Below, one piece after another: positions 53,736-61,506 of a stretch of 64,000 nt of DNA. The translations under genes were made by a program, and so were the position numbers. This DNA is from DASVTR01 sp036382855 (GTDB lineage Bacteria; Acidobacteriota; Blastocatellia; Pyrinomonadales; Pyrinomonadaceae), in assembly GCA_036382855.1 (NCBI GenBank), contig DASVPO010000034.1, forward strand, positions 1 to 64,000, written 5' to 3'. The notes below the pieces were generated by a model that did not search any database, was not told the origin of the DNA, and saw nothing but the letters and a program-made list of their open reading frames with translations. Numbering within the stretch: position 1 is the stretch's first letter; each line of letters starts with the position of its first letter.

Positions 53736-54428
53736 ATGTTGTTAGAAAACTTACAGGGCATAAACACAATGGAATTGACGACACCGCCGGACACAATCAA
53801 GGTCGCCATCATCGAAGACCGGCGCGAAATACGCGAAGGACTCAGCATGTTGATCGGCGGAACTCCCGGCTACGCCTGCACGGGCAGTTACCGTTCGATG
53901 GAGGAAGCGCTCGATAAAATCGGCCATAATTTGCCGGACGTTGTGCTTTCCGACATCGGCCTGCCGGGCATGGACGGCATCGAAGGCATACGCATCCTCA
54001 AGGAGCGCCATCCTCAACTGCTCGCCCTGATGCTCTCTGTCTACGACGACGACGACCGCATCTTCGACGCCCTGTGTGCCGGTGCATGCGGCTATTTGCT
54101 GAAGAAAACGCCGCCTTTGCGCCTGATTGAAAGCCTTAGGGAAGCAGTCGTGGGCGGCGCACCGATGTCGCCGGAAGTGGCCCGCCGCGTCATCACCTTA
54201 TTCCGCGATTTTCGCCCGCCCGAGCGCGCCGATTATCAATTAACGCCCCACGAAATGAGGCTTCTAAAGTTGCTTGTCGAAGGCCACAACTACAAAACGG
54301 CGGCCTTCGAGCTAAAAGTCAGCGTCAACACGGTCTCCTTCCACATGCGCCACATCTACGAGAAGCTACAGGTTCACTCCAAATCCGAAGCTGTCGCCAA
54401 AGCCCTGCGCTACAGACTTATCAAGTAA
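53736..54428 (+). CDS. NarL/FixJ-family response regulator
   Basis: A 230-residue regulator. The receiver (residues about 20-135) has the acidic pair in IIEDRREI, phospho-Asp in VVLSDIGLPGMDG and the Lys in GYLLKKTPP. A LuxR-type helix-turn-helix (about 165-225) reads LTPHEMRLLKLLVEGH, then TAAFELKVSVNTVSFHMRHIYEKL. It is the probable phosphorylation target of the propeller kinase. Two in-frame starts are possible (53736, after GGAGAGGA, and 53769, MELTTPPD). It is followed by a terminator and flanked by matching palindromes. Confidence 0.92.
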   Translation: MLLENLQGINTMELTTPPDTIKVAIIEDRREIREGLSMLIGGTPGYACTGSYRSMEEALDKIGHNLPDVVLSDIGLPGMDGIEGIRILKERHPQLLALMLSVYDDDDRIFDALCAGACGYLLKKTPPLRLIESLREAVVGGAPMSPEVARRVITLFRDFRPPERADYQLTPHEMRLLKLLVEGHNYKTAAFELKVSVNTVSFHMRHIYEKLQVHSKSEAVAKALRYRLIK

Positions 54429-54448
54429 CTTAATAGTAGTACGAACCT

Positions 54449-54494
54449 GAACGGCCGTTGATAAATCCAGTATCACCGGCCGTTCCTGCGTTTT
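54449..54494 (+). terminator. Terminator after the NarL-type regulator gene
   Basis: GAACGGCCG (54449) and CGGCCGTTC (54477) form a perfect 9-bp GC-rich stem with a 19-nt loop, followed by CTGCGTTTT. It starts 20 nt after the regulator stop codon. Confidence 0.7.
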
Positions 54495-54566
54495 GAAGCC
54501 TGACGGTTCGCGGCCGCTTCTCTCTCCTGCTGCCTGCTACACATTATTTTCAGCCGTCTCACATTG

Positions 54567-54582
54567 CTACCTGTATAGGTGG
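54567..54582. promoter_or_regulatory. Second palindrome like the one at 53644
   Basis: CTACCT-GTAT-AGGTGG repeats the ACCT-N4-AGGT core of the palindrome before the regulator gene. It lies 36 nt before the start of the next gene (54618), a normal position for an activator or repressor site. Candidate target of the regulator at 53736. Confidence 0.5.
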
Positions 54583-54617
54583 TGTCGGGAGGCTGCCACC
54601 CGGCGTATAAACACACC

Positions 54618-55076
54618 ATGACAGCCGGACAAGTAAACCGGCACGGTGAGCGAGAGAGCTTACAGGAACTTGATAGTCGAGCTTTGGAGGAAGCGCTACA
54701 GATTATGAAGATAGTTTACGCCATGTGCAGCCCGCGCCAGTTGGATTTTTACCTGACGGACAAACGCGATGCTGTGCCCGCTGGCGCGATCGCGTTCGCC
54801 ATCTGCACTAATGACCGCACCATCGAGAATCAGGACGAAGACCTCTTCGCCGCCATCACGGACGAGGAATATTTCACGCTCCGCCGGATGGTCAACGAAG
54901 CCGAGCGGCTGGAAGCCGAGAGCCGGAGCGCAAACGTCCCTTCTATCTGGCAGGCCATTCGCGCGTTTTTCCGCCGCTTGCTGGCCCTCTTCTCAGGAGC
55001 AGGAGCAGGCAAGCCGGAGCAGACGAGAAGGTTTCCGACCTGCTCAAACAGTACGGCTGCTCCCGTCAGGGTCTGA
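54618..55076 (+). CDS. Hypothetical protein downstream of NarL-type regulator
   Basis: A 152-residue protein not recognised. The start at 54618 (MTAGQVNRHGERESLQEL) avoids an upstream in-frame leader. It has a helical N-terminal part, a beta-rich centre (VPAGAIAFAICTNDRTI), an acidic segment (ENQDEDLFAAITDEEYF) and a basic helical stretch (AFFRRLLALF) that may bind a membrane. The tail is Thr/Ser-rich. It follows a palindrome like the regulator's own, so may belong to its regulon. Confidence 0.55.
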   Translation: MTAGQVNRHGERESLQELDSRALEEALQIMKIVYAMCSPRQLDFYLTDKRDAVPAGAIAFAICTNDRTIENQDEDLFAAITDEEYFTLRRMVNEAERLEAESRSANVPSIWQAIRAFFRRLLALFSGAGAGKPEQTRRFPTCSNSTAAPVRV

Positions 55077-55306
55077 AGGCCGGAGCTGGCAATTGAAAAC
55101 TTTTTTTAACTTGAATGAGGACATTGACTGTGAACAAAAGCGCGCTCCCAAAAATAGATGGCCCACGATGGCCCACAAGAAGCTGCCGCTCTTTGCTCGC
55201 TCAGATGACGAAAGGCGTTCCTACGCGCCTCCTCTCTCAAGGACTCCTGAAAACCCCCGCGCCCGCAGAGTTAGGAGCGGACGCCACAACCAGAAGGAGA
55301 ATCCCC

Positions 55307-56209
55307 ATGACTAAGTTGAGAATCATCATCCAGAGTTTGACCATCTGTCTTTTACTGGCCGCCGCCAGTTCCTTCGCTCAGGCACAGACCCGCACGTGGG
55401 TTTCTGGAACGGGCAGCGACGCCAACCCTTGCAGCCGTACGGCTCCCTGCCAGACCTTCGCCAGTGCGATTTCCAAGACCTCCGCTGGCGGCGAAATCTC
55501 CGTCCTTGACCCGCACGGCTACGGCGCGGTCACCATCACCAAGTCAATCACGATTAACGGCGAGGGAAGCCTGTCGAGCATCCTCGTCGGCTTGGGCGGA
55601 AATGGCATCACCATCAACGCTGGAGCTTCCGACACCGTCTACATCAAGAATATAGACATCAACGGCGCTAACAACGGCACTAACGGAATCAACTGGATTG
55701 CCGGAAACGCCGTGGTCGTAGAAAAGACCAGGATTTACAACTTCACAGGCACAGGCATCAACATCAACAAGACAGCCGGTGGATTTCTCTCCACCTCGAA
55801 CGTAACTACTTCCAACTGTGTTGTGGGCGGCATCGTCTCGACGACCAGCGCCGGCACTGTCCGCGCTGAAATCTCCGACACGAAAGTCTTCGGCAGCACC
55901 AACGGTTACAAGGCTGGCGCTAACTCGCAGTTTACAATCAAGAACAGCGCGGCTTCCGGCTGCGGCACGGCTGGCTTCATCGCTTCCGGCGCAACCGCCG
56001 TCATTAACATGGACAGTTGCGTGGCAACGCACAACGGAGATGGCGTCAAAGTAGAATCAAGCGGTACGGTTCGCCTCGGCGCAAGCACAGTCTCCAATAA
56101 CATCATCAACGGGCTAAACAACGCAGGCGGAACGATTGAGTCGTATCAGGACAACTACATACGCGGCAACCCGGCGTCGAGCGCGCCGACCAACGTTAAC
56201 CCCAGCTAA
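55307..56209 (+). CDS. Secreted right-handed beta-helix protein
   Basis: A 300-residue exported protein. Signal peptide MTKLRIIIQSLTICLLLAAA, cleavage region AQAQT. The mature part opens with TRTWVSGTGSDANPCS and CQTFASAISKT (a Cys pair likely disulfide-bonded), like the entry of many pectate-lyase-type helices. It then has repeated short strands with Asn ladders (GNGITINAG, GINWIAGN, GTGININKT). No catalytic set is evident. AAGGAGA lies 7 nt before the ATG; an in-frame upstream extension is rejected. Followed by a strong terminator. Role could be adhesion or polysaccharide binding (inference). Confidence 0.82.
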   Translation: MTKLRIIIQSLTICLLLAAASSFAQAQTRTWVSGTGSDANPCSRTAPCQTFASAISKTSAGGEISVLDPHGYGAVTITKSITINGEGSLSSILVGLGGNGITINAGASDTVYIKNIDINGANNGTNGINWIAGNAVVVEKTRIYNFTGTGININKTAGGFLSTSNVTTSNCVVGGIVSTTSAGTVRAEISDTKVFGSTNGYKAGANSQFTIKNSAASGCGTAGFIASGATAVINMDSCVATHNGDGVKVESSGTVRLGASTVSNNIINGLNNAGGTIESYQDNYIRGNPASSAPTNVNPS

Positions 56210-56227
56210 GCTTTCCGCTCTCATACT

Positions 56228-56280
56228 GATGCCCCGTAGCTCTTCGCGGATTGCGATAAGCTACGGGGCATCGCTCTTTT
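56228..56280 (+). terminator. Rho-independent terminator after the beta-helix gene
   Basis: GATGCCCCGTAGCT (56228) and its exact complement (56259-56272) form a 14-bp stem with a 17-nt loop, then GCTCTTTT. It ends the plus-strand transcript before the convergent minus-strand block. Confidence 0.9.
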
Positions 56281-56350
56281 AAGTTCAAAGTTGCTTGCAG
56301 CACAAGCGGCGCTACACACACTAAGAGAGCCGTCCTGCCTTTTCAATTTT

Positions 56351-56863
56351 CTACCAGTCTTCCTGCGCGATGTATTTGAGCACGTGCTTGATGGAGGTCA
56401 CGCTGTAGCTGCCGTCCGCTCTGGCGATGGGGACGTGGCGATAGCGGCCCATAGCCATCTTGTTGAGCGCGGCGGCGACCGTATCCGTCTCCCTGAGCGC
56501 TTCGGGGTGTGCGCTCATCACTTCGCTGACCGGGCGCTCGCCCGCTCCGGCTCTCTCGCCCGTCATCTTGCAGAGCACGTCGTGCTCAGTGAAGATGCCG
56601 ACAAGGTTGTTATTGTCGAGCACGAGCGCGCAGGCCGTCTGCGCGTTCTTCATGCGCCGCGCAACGTCTATGGCCGCCTCGTCCGGCCGCGCCGTCAGCA
56701 CCTCTTCCTGCTCAAGCCGGTTGAGATTATCCTCCATCACCGAACGCGCGAGTCCCTCGGTCGCGTCAGAGCGCGGCACGTCCATGTCGCGCAGCGACTT
56801 CATACAATTCTCGCAGCGATCCATGCCCTCTATATTATCGAACCCACATGACGGACAAATCAT
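56351..56863 (-). CDS. Zinc-ribbon CBS-domain protein
   Basis: A 170-residue protein. The N-terminal zinc ribbon reads MICPSCGFDN and CENCMKSL. A tandem CBS pair (about residues 45-165) follows, with the repeats marked by GIFTEHDVLCKM and PVSEVMSAHPEAL. CBS pairs bind adenosine nucleotides or SAM and usually regulate partner proteins. It is the last gene of the block led by the Fe-S assembly genes, 3' of korB, and is separated from korB by a heptamer repeat. A second CBS protein lies upstream of korA. Confidence 0.85.
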   Translation of the reverse strand: MICPSCGFDNIEGMDRCENCMKSLRDMDVPRSDATEGLARSVMEDNLNRLEQEEVLTARPDEAAIDVARRMKNAQTACALVLDNNNLVGIFTEHDVLCKMTGERAGAGERPVSEVMSAHPEALRETDTVAAALNKMAMGRYRHVPIARADGSYSVTSIKHVLKYIAQEDW

Positions 56864-56886
56864 TCGTCGCTCCGCTCCTCATTCAA

Positions 56887-56995
56887 GGTAAAAGGTAAAA
56901 GTAAAAAGGTAAAAGTTCAGACTGGCTAGCGCCAGCTTATAATCAAAAGGGTTTCCTGCCTAACTTTTACCTTTTACCTTTTTACTTTTACCTTA
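56887..56995. repeat. Heptamer inverted repeat, GGTAAAA family (copy 2)
   Basis: Left units GGTAAAA, GGTAAAA, GTAAAAA, GGTAAAA (56887-56914) are mirrored at 56965-56992; shifted by one unit the arms pair perfectly over 21 nt or more. The right arm abuts the korB stop codon (TAA then GGTAAAA), exactly as in the copy at 16995. Located between korB and the zinc-ribbon CBS gene. Confidence 0.85.
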
Positions 56996-58117
56996 TTCCA
57001 CCGTCCACATATCTCCGCTGTAGATGAGTTTTTCCAACTGGCCGCGCCCCTGCTTATTGATGGCGGCTTCGATTTGAGCGGACATCATGTCTTCGTAGGT
57101 GTCGCGCTGGATGGCGCGGAAGATGCCGACGGGCTGCGGAAAGTCGGGCTGTTCCATGCGTGCGAGCATGAAGGCGACCGAAGGATCTTTGAGCGTAATG
57201 TCGTGCACAAGGATGTCGTCTGCGGTGATGCCGTTCTCGCCGATGGTGACAACTTCAGGGTGCGCGCCATTCATGCGGATGCCCTTGTTGTGCTCCTTGC
57301 CGAAAATCATCGGCTTGCCGTCTTCAAGATAGAGCACGCGGTCGGAGCGAACGCTGCGCTCCGTGAACGACTCAAACGCCTTATCGTTGAAGATATTGCA
57401 GTTTTGATAGACTTCGAGAAAAGAGATGCCCTTATGCTTGGCCGCCGCTTCGACCATCGTGCCCAGATGCTTCACGTCTATGTCAATCGAGCGTGCGACG
57501 AAGGTTGCCTCGGAGGCTATCGCGACCGAAAGCGGATTGAGCGGATAATCAATCGTTCCCATCGGCGTTGATTTCGTCTTCTTGCCGAATTCCGAAGTCG
57601 GGCTGTACTGCCCCTTCGTTAATCCGTAGATGCGATTGTTGAAGAGGATGTAGTTGATGTCCAGGTTGCGACGAATGGCGTGCATGAAATGGTTGCCGCC
57701 GATGGAGAGCGCGTCGCCGTCGCCCGTGATCACCCAGACGCTGAGTTCTGGATTAGAAGCCTTGATGCCGGTCGCCACTGCGGGCGCGCGACCGTGAATC
57801 GAGTGGAAGCCGTAGGTGTTCATGTAGTAGGGAAAACGCGAGGAGCAGCCGATGCCGGAGACGAACACTATCTTCTCTCGCGGGATGCCAAGCTCAGGCA
57901 TCACCTTCTGCACGTTGTTCAAAATCGCGTAGTCGCCGCAGCCCGGACACCAGCGCACTTCCTGCCCCGACACGAAATCCGCCTTGCTCAACTTGACGGG
58001 CGGCGGCGCTGCCTCGCGCGCCGCCGTCGAACCCGCATAAGCTTCCGCCGAGACGGCTGCCTCCACGTTGTCCTTCAACCTGTCATGCCCGTTTGTTCCG
58101 TTACCGTTTGTGCTCAT
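56993..58117 (-). CDS. korB: 2-oxoacid:ferredoxin oxidoreductase, beta subunit
   Basis: A 374-residue thiamine diphosphate-binding subunit that, with KorA, oxidatively decarboxylates a 2-oxoacid (probably 2-oxoglutarate) to acyl-CoA, reducing ferredoxin. TPP/Mg motif: GDGDALSIGGNHFMHA with NNRIYGLTKGQYSP. Cys residues for the [4Fe-4S] cluster are in RWCPGCGDYA and GIGCSSRFPYY, and a later NCNIFND. The N-terminal 40 residues are low complexity. korA lies upstream, but a Uma2 gene and a 50-residue ORF separate the two. Confidence 0.92.
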   Translation of the reverse strand: MSTNGNGTNGHDRLKDNVEAAVSAEAYAGSTAAREAAPPPVKLSKADFVSGQEVRWCPGCGDYAILNNVQKVMPELGIPREKIVFVSGIGCSSRFPYYMNTYGFHSIHGRAPAVATGIKASNPELSVWVITGDGDALSIGGNHFMHAIRRNLDINYILFNNRIYGLTKGQYSPTSEFGKKTKSTPMGTIDYPLNPLSVAIASEATFVARSIDIDVKHLGTMVEAAAKHKGISFLEVYQNCNIFNDKAFESFTERSVRSDRVLYLEDGKPMIFGKEHNKGIRMNGAHPEVVTIGENGITADDILVHDITLKDPSVAFMLARMEQPDFPQPVGIFRAIQRDTYEDMMSAQIEAAINKQGRGQLEKLIYSGDMWTVE

Positions 58118-58186
58118 CTTTCTTCCTCATTACTTTATGAATCATGGCGAATGAAAGCTCACCGTCAGCCAAAAAAACATCCTTCT

Positions 58187-58339
58187 CTAGCGCATCCGAA
58201 GTTTTGCCACAAGGCCCAGCAGCAACAAGACGGCGACGACCGCTGCGATTAACAGGCTGACCTTGATGACAAACTTCAGGACGAGCAGCATGAAGGCCGC
58301 CAGCAGTACGTAGATTAGAAGCTTGATGCCTGTGTTCAT
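58187..58339 (-). CDS. Two-helix membrane microprotein
   Basis: A 50-residue ORF: MNTGIKLLIYVLLAAFMLLV, a short LKF..K turn, then SLLIAAVVAVLLLLGLVAK and a basic end LRMR. That gives two transmembrane helices separated by two lysines. Its ATG overlaps the Uma2 stop codon by ATGA, which supports real translation. It starts 69 nt before the korB gene in the same direction. Function unknown; possibly a small membrane partner of the neighbours. Confidence 0.65.
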   Translation of the reverse strand: MNTGIKLLIYVLLAAFMLLVLKFVIKVSLLIAAVVAVLLLLGLVAKLRMR

Positions 58340-58890
58340 GCGAAAATCTCAGCTACGGAAATCTGAAAGCCCGGCACGACCTCGCCGCCATCCAGAGTAT
58401 CTTTCTCCGTCATTGTCACAATATTTGTGAGCGAACGATAAACCGTGACGGTTTTGAGTTTCGGGCTGACGACCCAAACCATCTTCGCACCAGCCTTGAG
58501 CCACTCCGTTACTTTTTCTTCAACTTCACTGACGGTATCGCCCGGGCTCGTAACCTCAACTGCTAAATCAGGCGCGCCAATCCAATAACCCGGTGTGCTT
58601 CCTACTTCCGCAATACGCTCCTGTCGAATGAAAGCGATATCGGGAGCGCGCACTGTATCTGGATTGCTCTTAAGCTTGAAACCTGTCTCTGCTAAATAAA
58701 TCTTGCCGAGCTTGTTGCTTTTAATATAATGACCGAGCGGCACCGCAAGCTCCATCCCAATTCTTCCATGCTCATGACCCGCCGGTGACATCTGTCGCAA
58801 CTCTCCGTCAATTAGCTCATAGCGAAACTTACCCCTTGGCAATTCCAACAGTTCTTCAGCCGTTATCTGCCTGATGGTCGTACTGCTCAT
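58336..58890 (-). CDS. Uma2-family putative restriction endonuclease-fold protein (DUF820)
   Basis: A 184-residue PD-(D/E)XK-fold protein. It opens with ITAEELLELPRGKFRYELIDGELRQM in outline and has the putative active site VRAPDIAFI and PDLAVEVTSPGD, followed by VEEKVTEWLKAGAKMVWVV. Members are very numerous in cyanobacteria and some other phyla; nuclease activity is unproven for most. It begins 3 nt after korA and overlaps the 50-residue gene, so it is an insertion within the kor operon rather than a separate unit. Confidence 0.9.
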   Translation of the reverse strand: MSSTTIRQITAEELLELPRGKFRYELIDGELRQMSPAGHEHGRIGMELAVPLGHYIKSNKLGKIYLAETGFKLKSNPDTVRAPDIAFIRQERIAEVGSTPGYWIGAPDLAVEVTSPGDTVSEVEEKVTEWLKAGAKMVWVVSPKLKTVTVYRSLTNIVTMTEKDTLDGGEVVPGFQISVAEIFA

Positions 58891-58893
58891 GGC

Positions 58894-60756
58894 CTACAGA
58901 TACTCCTCGACCTTTCGCATAATCTCGCGAATCTGGAAGGGACGGCCCTTGACCTTTGAGAAGGCCACCGCGTCCACCAGAAACCGTGCGCGGATCATCG
59001 TGCAGAGTTGGCCCAGGTTCATCTCGGGGACGATGACGGTCTCAAAACCTGAGAGCACTTCGCCGAGGTTTTTCGGGAACGGGTTGAGGTGTCGCAGGTG
59101 CGCGCTCGACACGGGCTTGCCTTCGCGCTGCAACTTTTCGACGGCCGAAGTGATAGAGCCGTAGGTTGAACCCCAGCCGAGCACAAGAACCTTGCCTGTC
59201 TTCGCGCCGAAGATTTCAACGGGCGGAATGTCGTTGGCCGCGCGGTCAATCTTTTCCTGCCGCAGCTTGACCATGAAGTGATGATTCTCAGGGTCGTAGT
59301 TGACGTTGCCGGTCAAGTGCTGCTTTTCGATGCCGCCGACGCGGTGTTCGAGGCCGGGCGTGCCGGGAATCGCGAGCGGGCGGGCCAGCGTCTCTTCATC
59401 GCGCGAGTAGGGGAGGAAGTTTTCGGGGTTGGTGGCGAAGGTGATGTTGATCTTTGGCAGCTTGTCTATCTCAGGCAAGGCCCAGGGCTCAGCGCCGTTA
59501 GCCAGATAGCCGTCCGAAAGATAAAAGACGGGCGTCATGTACTTGAAAGCGAGGCGCACGGATTCAATCGCCATATCGAAGCAGTCGGCGGGCGTTGCGG
59601 GCGCGATGACAATGGCAGGGCATTCGCCGTTGCGACCCCAGACGGCTTGAAAGAGGTCTGCCTGCTCGGTCTTCGTCGGCAGGCCGGTCGAAGGGCCACC
59701 GCGCTGCACGTTGATAATGATAACGGGCAACTCCGTCATCACTGCCAGACCGATAGCCTCCTGCTTGAGCGCCACACCGGGGCCCGAAGTTCCAGTTAAA
59801 CCGATATGGCCTGTGAAGCTCGCGCCGATGGCGGCGCAGACGGCAGCAATCTCGTCTTCGGCCTGAAAGGTTTTGACGCCGTAGTTTTTATGACGGGCAA
59901 GCTCGTGCAGGATGTCTGAGGCGGGCGTAATCGGGTATGAGCCGTAGAAGAGCGGGCGGCCAGCAAGCTCTGCCGCCGCGACAAATCCGATGGCAGTCGC
60001 TTCGTTGCCCGTAATCTTACGGTAACGGCCCGGCGTAATCTGTGCTTTCTTGACCTTGTAGTGTGTGGTGAAGACTTCGGTCGTGTCTGCGAAGTTGTAG
60101 CCGGTCTTGAGGACAATCTCGTTGGCCTTCATCACTTCCGGGTTCTTCGCAAACTTGCTTCTAATCCACTCGACGGTCGGCTCCATCGGGCGGTCGTAGA
60201 GCCAGTAGAGCACACCAAGCGCGAAGAAATTCTTGCAGCGGTCCATCTCCTTGCGCGAAAGCTGCACCTGTCCCTTCAAGGCGTTGAGGTTAAGCGTCGT
60301 AATCGGCAGGCGGTGAACGCGGTAGCCTTTGAGCGTGTCGTCTTCGAGCGGGTTCGACTTGTAGGCGGCGTGCTCAAGATTGGCGTTTGTAAACTCGTCC
60401 GTGTTGATAATCAACGTGCCGCCTTCTTCGAGGTCCGGCAGGTTGACTTTCAAAGCGGCGGGGTTCATCGCGACGAGAACGTTCGGCTGGTCGCCGGGCG
60501 TGCGTATGTCCTGACTGGAAAAGTTTAACTGGAAGCCGGAGACGCCGGGCAGGCTGCCCGCTGGCGCGCGAATTTCAGCAGGGAAGTCGGGCAGCGTCGA
60601 GATGTCGTTGCCGACGACGGCCGAGGTGTTTGTAAACTGCGTGCCCGTCAACTGCATACCGTCGCCGGAATCACCGGCGAAGCGAATCGTGACGGTCTCC
60701 AACTCTTCCAGATTTTTTTCGACCTGACTCTCAGGGGGTTCGATGACAGTGCTCAT
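58894..60756 (-). CDS. korA: 2-oxoacid:ferredoxin oxidoreductase, fused gamma-alpha subunit
   Basis: A 620-residue subunit. The N-terminal gamma domain (about residues 20-215) has VTIRFAGDSGDGMQLTG, ending in the GTLIINTDEF and related elements. The alpha domain (about 240-620) carries GNEATAIGFVAAAELAGRPLFYGSYPITPASD and the GLTGTSGPGVALKQEAIG loop. This gamma-alpha fusion is typical of actinobacterial, acidobacterial and archaeal KorA/OforA. Substrate is probably 2-oxoglutarate (reductive or oxidative TCA). It starts 45 nt after the upstream CBS gene. Confidence 0.93.
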   Translation of the reverse strand: MSTVIEPPESQVEKNLEELETVTIRFAGDSGDGMQLTGTQFTNTSAVVGNDISTLPDFPAEIRAPAGSLPGVSGFQLNFSSQDIRTPGDQPNVLVAMNPAALKVNLPDLEEGGTLIINTDEFTNANLEHAAYKSNPLEDDTLKGYRVHRLPITTLNLNALKGQVQLSRKEMDRCKNFFALGVLYWLYDRPMEPTVEWIRSKFAKNPEVMKANEIVLKTGYNFADTTEVFTTHYKVKKAQITPGRYRKITGNEATAIGFVAAAELAGRPLFYGSYPITPASDILHELARHKNYGVKTFQAEDEIAAVCAAIGASFTGHIGLTGTSGPGVALKQEAIGLAVMTELPVIIINVQRGGPSTGLPTKTEQADLFQAVWGRNGECPAIVIAPATPADCFDMAIESVRLAFKYMTPVFYLSDGYLANGAEPWALPEIDKLPKINITFATNPENFLPYSRDEETLARPLAIPGTPGLEHRVGGIEKQHLTGNVNYDPENHHFMVKLRQEKIDRAANDIPPVEIFGAKTGKVLVLGWGSTYGSITSAVEKLQREGKPVSSAHLRHLNPFPKNLGEVLSGFETVIVPEMNLGQLCTMIRARFLVDAVAFSKVKGRPFQIREIMRKVEEYL

Positions 60757-60801
60757 TGGCTTTAAATTAATCCTCTTTATCTTTCGTTGATTGGGTTGGC
60801 T

Positions 60802-61323
60802 TCAGCCGCCTTCGGGCGTGTCCATCACTTGCGCCGGAACAGGCGGCAGGTTCATCGTCTCTTTCGGATAACTCTCTGCCAGATAGGTTATCACGTCGAA
60901 GACAGAGATTGAGCCGATGAGTTCGCCGTCGCGGACGAGCGGAATATTACGGTAACTCTTCTCGTTCATAATGCGGACGGCATCGCCGATAGTGGCTTCA
61001 TCGGAAAGCGTGGCGACGACGGGCGACATCAATTCCCTGACAGGCTGATTGAGGTCAACATCTTCGCCTATGACTTTCGTCAGAAGGTCGCGCTCCGTGA
61101 AGATGCCGACGATGCGCTTGCCCTCGCAGACGATAGCGCAGCCGCCTTCATCCTTCTTCATCTGCTCGATGGCTTCCGTCAAAGGCGCGGAAGGCTCTAT
61201 GCAAAAGTAGTCTTCGGTTTCAAGCTGTGTGATGCTGTCGCGGCGTGCGTAGCGCAGGCCATCGGTTTTATCGGCGGTCGTCTGCGGACTATCTTTCTGC
61301 TGTGCGGCTTGGTCGGTTGACAT
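60802..61323 (-). CDS. CBS-domain pair protein
   Basis: A 173-residue protein consisting of one Bateman module (two CBS domains, about 45-165). VGIFTERDLLTKVIG and PVRELMSPVVATLSD mark the repeat junctions, and SYRNIPLVRDGELIGSISVFDVITYL closes the second. Start at MSTDQAAQQK; an upstream in-frame Met is 15 nt earlier. Similar in design to the CBS protein at 56351, so the kor genes are bracketed by two CBS modules. Likely a nucleotide-sensing regulator of the pathway (inference). The upstream 3'-end repeat of iscS overlaps its promoter region. Confidence 0.85.
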   Translation of the reverse strand: MSTDQAAQQKDSPQTTADKTDGLRYARRDSITQLETEDYFCIEPSAPLTEAIEQMKKDEGGCAIVCEGKRIVGIFTERDLLTKVIGEDVDLNQPVRELMSPVVATLSDEATIGDAVRIMNEKSYRNIPLVRDGELIGSISVFDVITYLAESYPKETMNLPPVPAQVMDTPEGG

Positions 61324-61393
61324 GAACGCTCGCTCCATCTACGGTGAGAAATTCGCTCTTCACATACCGAAGTCAAATTGTAAACTGACGGAA

Positions 61394-61506
61394 GACCAAA
61401 GTCCAAAGTCCAGGGTCTAAAGTCTAAGGTCCAAAGTCCGATGTCCAAAGTCCAAGGTCACGAGGATGGTTCTTGACTTTGGACTTTGGACTCTGGACTT
61501 TGGACT
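61394..61506. repeat. Heptamer inverted repeat, GTCCAAA family (copy 2), invading iscS
   Basis: Nine or more degenerate GTCCAAA units (61394-61456) are mirrored by four TTTGGAC-type units (61475-61505). The iscS stop codon (61458-61460) lies in the loop, and the right arm (61475-61506) is inside the coding sequence, giving the residues QSPESKVQSQ near the C-terminus. The element lies between iscS and the CBS gene. Confidence 0.85.
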
